In this document: piece by piece, positions 5,683 to 10,226 of the stretch
Layout: each line of letters opens with the position of its first letter
Numbering within the stretch: position 1 is the stretch's first letter
NCBI GenBank assembly: GCA_937863215.1
Contig: CALMFQ010000206.1
Location: 1 to 10,226 of the forward strand
Source of the DNA: an uncultured Pseudomonadota bacterium
Lineage (GTDB): Bacteria; Pseudomonadota; Gammaproteobacteria; Burkholderiales; SCOH01
Length of the DNA: 10,226 nt
Reading direction: 5' to 3'
Made by a program: the position numbers and the translations under genes
Notes under the pieces: generated by a model
The model's input: the letters and a program-made list of their open reading frames with translations, nothing else
Database searches by the model: none
Told to the model about the DNA's origin: nothing

Positions 5683-7650
5683 TCAGCCGTGTAGCAGGCG
5701 GTATTCGGCAGTGGCCAGATCGTCCGGCAGCCCGAGCAAGACCAGTACATCGCCGGCCATGATTTCGAGCTGCGGTTCCGGTGCGATGCCTTTGATATTG
5801 CGCCGCTTGACCGATTTGACGGTAACCAGCTCGGCAATAGCGCATTGCTGCAGCGTCTTGCCTGCCGCAGCTGCCCCCTCGCCAATCAGAACGCTGTGCA
5901 GACGCGGTTGCAGCTTGTCGGTAATGGTCAGGCTTTCGTCGCTGAGGCCGACGAAAAAGCCACGGAACAGATCGTAACGTTGTTCGCGTACCCGCCGGAT
6001 ATGCTGCAGCACCCGGTTCAGCGGCACGCCGAGCAGCATCATCGCATGCGTTGCCAGCATCAGGCTGCCTTCCAGCACTTCGGCCACGACCTCGGTCGCG
6101 CCCGCCTGTTTCAATTTATCGATATCGTTGTCGTCGAAGGTGCGCACGATCACCGGCAGCTCCGGCCGCAGGCTGTTGACATGGCTGAGGATTTTCAGCG
6201 CCGTGGCGGTGTCGTTGAAGCTGATCACCACGCCCTGCGCACGGCTCAGGCCGGCGGCAAGCAAGACCTCGCGTTTGCTGGCATCGCCGAATACTACCGA
6301 GTCGCCGGCGGTTGCGGCTTCCTTGACCCGTTCCGGGTCGAGATCGAGGGCAAAGAACGAGATTTCCTCTTGCGCCAGCAGTCGGCCGAGGCTCTGCCCG
6401 CTGCGGCCGTAGCCACAGACGATGACGTGGTTGTCGGCCATCATCGACTGCACGGCGATCTGATGGATGCTGGCTGCCGCCATCAGCCATTCGTCGTTGT
6501 TGAAGCGCCGGATCAGCCGGTCGCTGTGCTGGATCAGGAACGGTGCCGCCAGCATCGATAACAGGATGGCGCCGAGCAGTGGCTGTTCGACTGCCGGCGG
6601 AAACAGCTGCCTTTCTGCCGCTACGCCGATCAGCACAAAGCCGAATTCGCCAGCTTGCGCCAGCGACAGCGCGGTACGCCAGTTGACGCTCGACGGGCTG
6701 CCGCTGAGCTTGCCGATGGTGTTGATCAGCAGGAATTTGCCGGGGATCAGCACGGTCAGAAACAGTAGCAGTAGCGGCAGGTTGGGTAGCAGCTGCTGGA
6801 AATTGAGGCGCATGCCGACCGAAACAAAGAATAGCCCGAGCAGTAGGTCGCGGAACGGGCGGATATCGTCTTCCACCTGGTAGCGGTATTCGGTCTCGGA
6901 GATCAGCATGCCGGCGAGAAAGGCGCCCAGGGCAAGCGACAGCCCGGCGTGCTCGGTGAAATAGGCAATCGACAGCGAGATCAGCAGAACGTTGATGGTA
7001 AACAGCTCGCTGGAGCGCGCCTGCGCCACCATATGCAGCCACGGGCGCAGCAGTCGCTGGCCGAAATAAAGCAGAATCGCCAGCACGATTGCTGCTTTGC
7101 CACCTGCCTGTACCAATTGCAGCCAGACATCGCCATTGCCCGATGCCAGCGCCGGAATCACGATCAGCAATGGCACCACGGCCAGATCCTGAAACAGCAG
7201 AATGCCAATGATTTGCTGGCCATGCGGAGTATTCAGCTCGGCGCGCTCGTTCAGCAGCGTCGATACGATTGCCGTTGACGACATCGCCAATGCGCCACCC
7301 AGCGCAATGCTGGCTGGCCAGCTCAGATAGCCGAGCAATGCGGTTGGCAGCGTAAACAGGATGGTTGCCAGCACTTGCCCCATGCCCAGCCCGAATACCG
7401 CCTTGCGCAACACTTTCAGCTTCGGCAGGCTGAATTCCAGGCCAATGCTGAACATCAGGAATACCACGCCGAATTCGGCCAGGGCGTTGGCGTCCTTGCT
7501 GTTGTCGATCAAGCCCAGCGCCTGCGGACCGATCAGGATGCCGACCAGCAGGTAGCCGAGCAGCGCCGGGAGTTTCAGACGCCGGCAGACGACCACGGCA
7601 ACAACTGCCGAAGCCAGCAGGACCAGAAGAGGAGGAAGATTACCTTGCAT
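5683..7650 (-). CDS. CPA2 monovalent cation:proton antiporter, KefB/KefC/YbaL-like
   Basis: This 655-residue inner-membrane transporter has three parts. An antiporter domain (about 1-380) contains many hydrophobic helices and CPA2 motifs: LLFQDLAVVPLL (151-162), ISETEYRYQVEDDIRPF (250-266), LLLGLFFVSVGM (269-280) and SLAQAGEFGFVL (329-340). An RCK/TrkA-N nucleotide-binding domain follows at about 407-525, with VIVCGYGRSGQSLG, an acidic residue at the end of the second strand (FALDLD, 433-438) and GDAS (455-458). A TrkA-C-like domain occupies about 575-655. The family exchanges K+ or Na+ for H+. Glutathione gating, as in KefB/KefC, cannot be read from the sequence, and YbaL-type antiporters look similar. 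ATG 7650 has only a weak ribosome site, but the hydrophobic start MQGNLPPLLVLLAS fits the family. The gene diverges from kdsD across a 135-bp gap and ends about 30 bases from the pilin terminator. Confidence 0.93.
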   Translation of the reverse strand: MQGNLPPLLVLLASAVVAVVVCRRLKLPALLGYLLVGILIGPQALGLIDNSKDANALAEFGVVFLMFSIGLEFSLPKLKVLRKAVFGLGMGQVLATILFTLPTALLGYLSWPASIALGGALAMSSTAIVSTLLNERAELNTPHGQQIIGILLFQDLAVVPLLIVIPALASGNGDVWLQLVQAGGKAAIVLAILLYFGQRLLRPWLHMVAQARSSELFTINVLLISLSIAYFTEHAGLSLALGAFLAGMLISETEYRYQVEDDIRPFRDLLLGLFFVSVGMRLNFQQLLPNLPLLLLFLTVLIPGKFLLINTIGKLSGSPSSVNWRTALSLAQAGEFGFVLIGVAAERQLFPPAVEQPLLGAILLSMLAAPFLIQHSDRLIRRFNNDEWLMAAASIHQIAVQSMMADNHVIVCGYGRSGQSLGRLLAQEEISFFALDLDPERVKEAATAGDSVVFGDASKREVLLAAGLSRAQGVVISFNDTATALKILSHVNSLRPELPVIVRTFDDNDIDKLKQAGATEVVAEVLEGSLMLATHAMMLLGVPLNRVLQHIRRVREQRYDLFRGFFVGLSDESLTITDKLQPRLHSVLIGEGAAAAGKTLQQCAIAELVTVKSVKRRNIKGIAPEPQLEIMAGDVLVLLGLPDDLATAEYRLLHG

Positions 7651-7761
7651 GCAGTGCCGTCGCGTTGTGACTGGCTGCGCAAAGCGTCTCCGCAGGCTGC
7701 TGCGGGCAAGATCGCGAGAGGCTTTCGCGGCCGGGCGGGTGGAAATAGTGTTCCTCCGGAT

Positions 7762-7777
7762 TATAACCTTTTATACT
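7762..7777 (+). promoter_or_regulatory. Possible -10 elements upstream of kdsD
   Basis: Two overlapping candidates, TATAAC (7762-7767) and TATACT (7772-7777), lie in the AT-rich patch just before kdsD. No good -35 hexamer accompanies either. Use of TATACT would leave almost no leader before ATG 7786, and no Shine-Dalgarno sequence is visible there. The rest of the 135-bp gap to the divergent antiporter gene is GC-rich and holds a perfect 6-bp hairpin (CCGCAG/CTGCGG, 7690-7705) of unknown meaning. Confidence 0.28.
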
Positions 7778-7785
7778 TCCACGCC

Positions 7786-8772
7786 ATGACCAGACTACCT
7801 GCAGATCCGCAAGCCGTGCTGCGGCTTGCCAAAACCACTCTCGATATCGAAATTGCCGGCCTGAGCGAAGTTGCCGAGCGACTCGACGGCGATTTTGTGC
7901 ATGCGGTCGAAGCGATCCTCGCATGTCGCGGCCGCGTCGTCGTCAGTGGCATGGGCAAATCCGGCCATATCGGGCGCAAGATCGCCGCGACCCTTGCCAG
8001 TACCGGTACTCCGGCTTTCTTCATGCATCCCGGTGAGGCCGCGCATGGCGACCTGGGGATGGTTACCGGTGCCGATGTGTGGGTTGCCTTGTCGAATTCC
8101 GGCGAGAGCGACGAGATTCTCGCGCTGGTGCCCAGCATCAAACGGCGCGGCGTGCCGTTCATCGCCATTACCGGCAAGGCGGATTCTTCGCTGGCGCAAG
8201 AGGCAGACATCCATCTGGACTCCGGCGTGGCACGCGAGGCCTGCCCACTGAATCTGGCCCCCACTGCCAGCACTACCGCACAACTGGCGCTGGGCGACGC
8301 GCTGGCCGTTGCGCTGCTGGATGCGCGTGGCTTCAGCAAGGACGATTTTGCGCTGACGCATCCTGGCGGTAGCCTGGGGCGGCGACTGCTGGTACATGTG
8401 CGGGATTTGATGCACACCGGTACGGAGCTGCCGGTGGTCGGCCCCGACACGCTGCTGCGCGATGCCTTGCTGGAAATGACCGACAAGCGGCTTGGCATGA
8501 CCGCCGTGGTCGATGCCGACGGTAAGCTCACCGGTATTTTTACCGATGGCGACCTGCGCCGGGCACTGGATCGCGGCTGCGAAATCCGGACCACCGGCGT
8601 TGCCGGTGTCATGTCGCACAACCCGCGGCGGATTCACCCTGATAAACTGGCGGCGGAGGCGGTGCATGTGATGCAGACGCACCAGGTCTTCGCTTTGTTG
8701 GTCACCGATGAACAGGATCGACTGGTTGGCGCATTGAGCATGCATGATCTGCTGCGCGCCGGCGTAGTATGA
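7786..8772 (+). CDS. kdsD: Arabinose-5-phosphate isomerase KdsD/KpsF
   Basis: The enzyme converts D-ribulose 5-phosphate to D-arabinose 5-phosphate, the first step toward Kdo for the lipopolysaccharide inner core, in the cytoplasm. The 328 residues equal the E. coli KdsD length. The N-terminal SIS domain has VVVSGMGKSGHIGRK (51-65), HPGEAAHGDLGM (81-92) with the conserved histidine at 88, and ALSNSGES (101-108). ACPLNLAPTAS (152-162) and THPGGSLGRRLL (191-202) are also characteristic. Two CBS modules follow, at about 208-265 and 273-328, starting with VRDLMHTG and VMSHNPRRI. The reading frame stays open far upstream, but only ATG 7786 gives the family N-terminus; the upstream part is antisense to the antiporter gene. 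No ribosome binding site is evident. It begins the kdsD-kdsC-lptC-lptA operon, 41 bases before kdsC. Confidence 0.97.
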   Translation: MTRLPADPQAVLRLAKTTLDIEIAGLSEVAERLDGDFVHAVEAILACRGRVVVSGMGKSGHIGRKIAATLASTGTPAFFMHPGEAAHGDLGMVTGADVWVALSNSGESDEILALVPSIKRRGVPFIAITGKADSSLAQEADIHLDSGVAREACPLNLAPTASTTAQLALGDALAVALLDARGFSKDDFALTHPGGSLGRRLLVHVRDLMHTGTELPVVGPDTLLRDALLEMTDKRLGMTAVVDADGKLTGIFTDGDLRRALDRGCEIRTTGVAGVMSHNPRRIHPDKLAAEAVHVMQTHQVFALLVTDEQDRLVGALSMHDLLRAGVV

Positions 8773-8813
8773 CCTGACCCCGCAGCAATCAATTCAATCG
8801 TAATGGACAAGTA

Positions 8814-9338
8814 ATGCAGGCAGTTTTCGATCGGGCCCGGGCGCTCAAGCTGGTGGTATTTGATGTGGATGGCGTGCTGACGGACGGCAAGCTGTACCTT
8901 TCCGACAGCGGCGAGGAGATCAAGGCTTTCAATACGCTGGACGGGCACGGCCTGAAAATGCTGCATGCCAGCGGTGTCGAGCTGGCCATCATTACCGGCC
9001 GCAAATCGCGGCTGGTGGAGTTGCGCGCCGCGAATCTGGGGATTTCGCTGCTGTTTCAGGGCGTTTCCGACAAACTGACCGCATTTCGCGAATTGCTCGG
9101 CCAGCTGGGCCTGCAAACCGAGCAGGCGGCGTTCATGGGCGACGATCTGGTCGATCTGCCACCGATGCGCCGTGCCGGCCTGGCAATTGCCGTTCCGGCT
9201 GCGCCGGAACTGGTCAAGCAGCACAGCCACTATATTACCGAACGCAACGGGGGCGAAGGTGCGGTACGCGAGGTGTGCGAGCTGATCATGCGGGCGCAGG
9301 GCAGTTTCGATGCCCAGGTCGCACGCTATCTCGAGTAA
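8814..9338 (+). CDS. kdsC: 3-deoxy-D-manno-octulosonate 8-phosphate phosphatase KdsC
   Basis: The protein removes phosphate from Kdo 8-phosphate to give Kdo, the last step before activation by CMP. Its 174 residues fit the short, cap-less C0 subclass of the HAD superfamily, which works as a tetramer. All catalytic motifs are visible: FDVDGVLTDG (16-25) with nucleophile Asp17 and acid/base Asp19, ITGRKS (60-65), Lys87 in GVSDKLTAF, and MGDDLVDLP (108-116) for magnesium. The C-terminal NGGEGAVREVCELI (145-158) is typical of KdsC. A weak GGA at 8805-8807 precedes the ATG. The gene sits between kdsD and lptC, with a six-base gap to lptC, so co-transcription is very likely. Confidence 0.97.
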   Translation: MQAVFDRARALKLVVFDVDGVLTDGKLYLSDSGEEIKAFNTLDGHGLKMLHASGVELAIITGRKSRLVELRAANLGISLLFQGVSDKLTAFRELLGQLGLQTEQAAFMGDDLVDLPPMRRAGLAIAVPAAPELVKQHSHYITERNGGEGAVREVCELIMRAQGSFDAQVARYLE

Positions 9339-9344
9339 GGCATC

Positions 9345-9929
9345 GTGAACAGCAAGACCGCAGGCTTGCTGCCGCTGGCGTTGTTGATCGTGCTGGCCGG
9401 TTTGTCGTACTGGCTCGACCAGATCAGCCGCTACTCGCCGGAAGAGGCGCGCAAGGCTGCAAAGGGGGTGCCGGATTTCGTTATGGACCGGTTCCGTGCG
9501 GTGCAGACGGGCGTCGATGGCAAGCCCTTGTACACAGTCACTGCCGATAAGCTGAAGCACTATTCGCCAGCCGATTTTTCCGAGCTGTTCACTGCCGAAA
9601 TGCACGATTTTACGCCGCTGCGGCCGCCATTGACGGTGCGTTCCGAAGTGGCACAGATGAACCACCAGACCGAAGAATTGTATTTCTCGCGCCAGGTGGT
9701 GATGGTGCGCGAGCCGGTCCCCGGCTCGTCGCGCCTGACGCTGAAGACTTCGGCGATGACAGTATGGCCCAAGCAGGGCAAGGCATTCGGCAAGGCGCCG
9801 ATGGATCTGCAGGATGACACTATGCGTGTCACTGCAGTCGGTTTCGATATCGATAAGAATGCGCGTCTGATCCGGCTGCATTCCAGAGTAAGAGCTACCT
9901 ATGTCAATCCAAATGCGCGGCCTCGCTAA
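9345..9929 (+). CDS. lptC: LPS export system protein LptC
   Basis: LptC is the bitopic inner-membrane subunit of the Lpt machine. It passes lipopolysaccharide from the LptB2FG transporter to periplasmic LptA. The 194 residues match the family length. One N-terminal transmembrane segment (about 7-25, LLPLALLIVLAGLSYWL) is followed by a periplasmic beta-jellyroll domain, with features such as YTVTADKLKHYSPAD and a C-terminal GFDIDKNARLIRLHSRVRATY. The start is a GTG, with TAAGG overlapping the kdsC stop acting as the ribosome site. The last 29 bases overlap lptA in another frame, so translation is probably coupled. Confidence 0.94.
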   Translation: MNSKTAGLLPLALLIVLAGLSYWLDQISRYSPEEARKAAKGVPDFVMDRFRAVQTGVDGKPLYTVTADKLKHYSPADFSELFTAEMHDFTPLRPPLTVRSEVAQMNHQTEELYFSRQVVMVREPVPGSSRLTLKTSAMTVWPKQGKAFGKAPMDLQDDTMRVTAVGFDIDKNARLIRLHSRVRATYVNPNARPR

Positions 9930-10226
9930 ATTGGCCATTGCCTGCCTGGCTCTGGGTGCATTGCCGGCGCTGGCGGAAAAGGCGGACCGGGAAAAGCCCA
10001 TGCAGATCGAGGCGGATCGCGTGTCGCTCGACGATCTGAACAAGGTTTCGGTATTCGAGGGCAATGTGGTGTTGACCCAGGGAACCCTGCTGGTGCGCGC
10101 CGACAAGGTCAGCGTGCGCCAGGATGCGGACAAGACGCAGTATGCGACGGCAATCGGGCGGCCGTTATCGTTTCGTCAGAAGCGTGACGGTGCCGATGAA
10201 TACATCGAGGGCTGGGCCGAGCGACT
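9901..10226 (+). CDS. lptA: LPS transport periplasmic protein LptA (partial, runs off right edge)
   Basis: The start and the first 108 codons are present; the 3' end is outside the window. The N-terminus is a Sec signal peptide (MSIQMRGLAKLAIACLALG...) with a likely signal peptidase I site after ALPALA, giving a mature start near EKADREKP. The OstA-like fold begins with MQIEADRVSLDDLNKVSVFE, then GNVVLTQGTLLVRADKVSV, the strand pattern by which LptA binds lipopolysaccharide and forms the periplasmic bridge to LptD. TAAGAG at 9889-9894 lies six bases before ATG 9901; ATG 9913 is a less well-placed alternative. The start lies inside the end of lptC. In related genomes lptB and rpoN usually follow, but they are not visible here. 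Confidence 0.93.
   Translation, partial: MSIQMRGLAKLAIACLALGALPALAEKADREKPMQIEADRVSLDDLNKVSVFEGNVVLTQGTLLVRADKVSVRQDADKTQYATAIGRPLSFRQKRDGADEYIEGWAER

Noticed and set aside
5845..6561. 238-codon plus-strand frame opposite the antiporter gene
   Set aside because: It is antisense to the RCK domain coding region and shows no recognisable protein features.
7690..7705. CCGCAG/CTGCGG hairpin as a riboswitch or attenuator for the antiporter or kdsD
   Set aside because: It is a short 6-bp stem in GC-rich DNA with no T tract or further conserved structure, so chance is a sufficient explanation.
7375..7785. 137-residue upstream extension of the kdsD reading frame
   Set aside because: It is antisense to the antiporter gene over most of its length and has no KdsD-like sequence. 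The family N-terminus begins at ATG 7786, giving exactly 328 residues.
8634..10133. Long minus-strand open frame (499 codons) opposite kdsD, kdsC, lptC and lptA
   Set aside because: It lies antisense to well-recognised genes, its composition is shadow-like, and no domain is recognisable.
1..10226. CRISPR arrays, insertion sequences, tRNA genes, phage genes
   Set aside because: No repeat-spacer pattern, transposase, tRNA-like cloverleaf or phage protein was seen on either strand.

Overview
The window looks like chromosomal DNA from a Gram-negative betaproteobacterium, most likely in or near the Neisseriales. The evidence is the betaproteobacterial 3' end of a 5S rRNA at the left edge, the gene order CPA2 antiporter / kdsD-kdsC-lptC-lptA at the right, moderately high GC, and start-codon use. 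The assignment to order is an inference from remembered gene order, not from a search.

Layout from left to right. Positions 1-75 are the end of an rRNA operon: the 5S tail and a strong intrinsic terminator. radC follows (144-818). Next is a pilin-related region (about 820-5660). It starts with a two-gene operon of prepilin-like proteins (872-2215 and 2212-2940, stop and start overlapping). A histidine kinase gene on the opposite strand converges on this operon (2947-4626, minus). A 325-bp regulatory spacer follows, then a canonical type IV prepilin-like gene (4952-5596) with its own terminator. The right part is envelope housekeeping: a KefB/KefC-like cation:proton antiporter on the minus strand (5683-7650), divergent from the Kdo and LPS-transport operon kdsD, kdsC, lptC, lptA. 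lptA runs off the right edge.

The main observation is regulatory. Both pilin-type transcription units are preceded by sequences matching the sigma-54 (RpoN) -24/-12 promoter with exact GG-N10-GC spacing: TGGAACG-N4-TTGCA at 822-837 and TGGCATG-N4-TTGCA at 4872-4887. The spacer between the kinase and the pilin gene also holds a perfect inverted repeat (arms ACTGTCG / CGACAGT, 4684-4703), about 190 bp upstream of the second promoter. That is where an enhancer for a sigma-54 activator would sit. Together the kinase, the sigma-54 promoters and three prepilin-like genes suggest a small, separately controlled pilus or pseudopilus module. No response regulator, pilus ATPase, platform protein or prepilin peptidase is in the window, so it would depend on machinery encoded elsewhere.

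The first two prepilin-like proteins share a domain with LPCP, LPWRTLGL and WG-R---Y motifs. The 447-residue member appears to carry two diverged copies of it. I do not recognise a named family for this domain, and it is the best candidate for something little described here.
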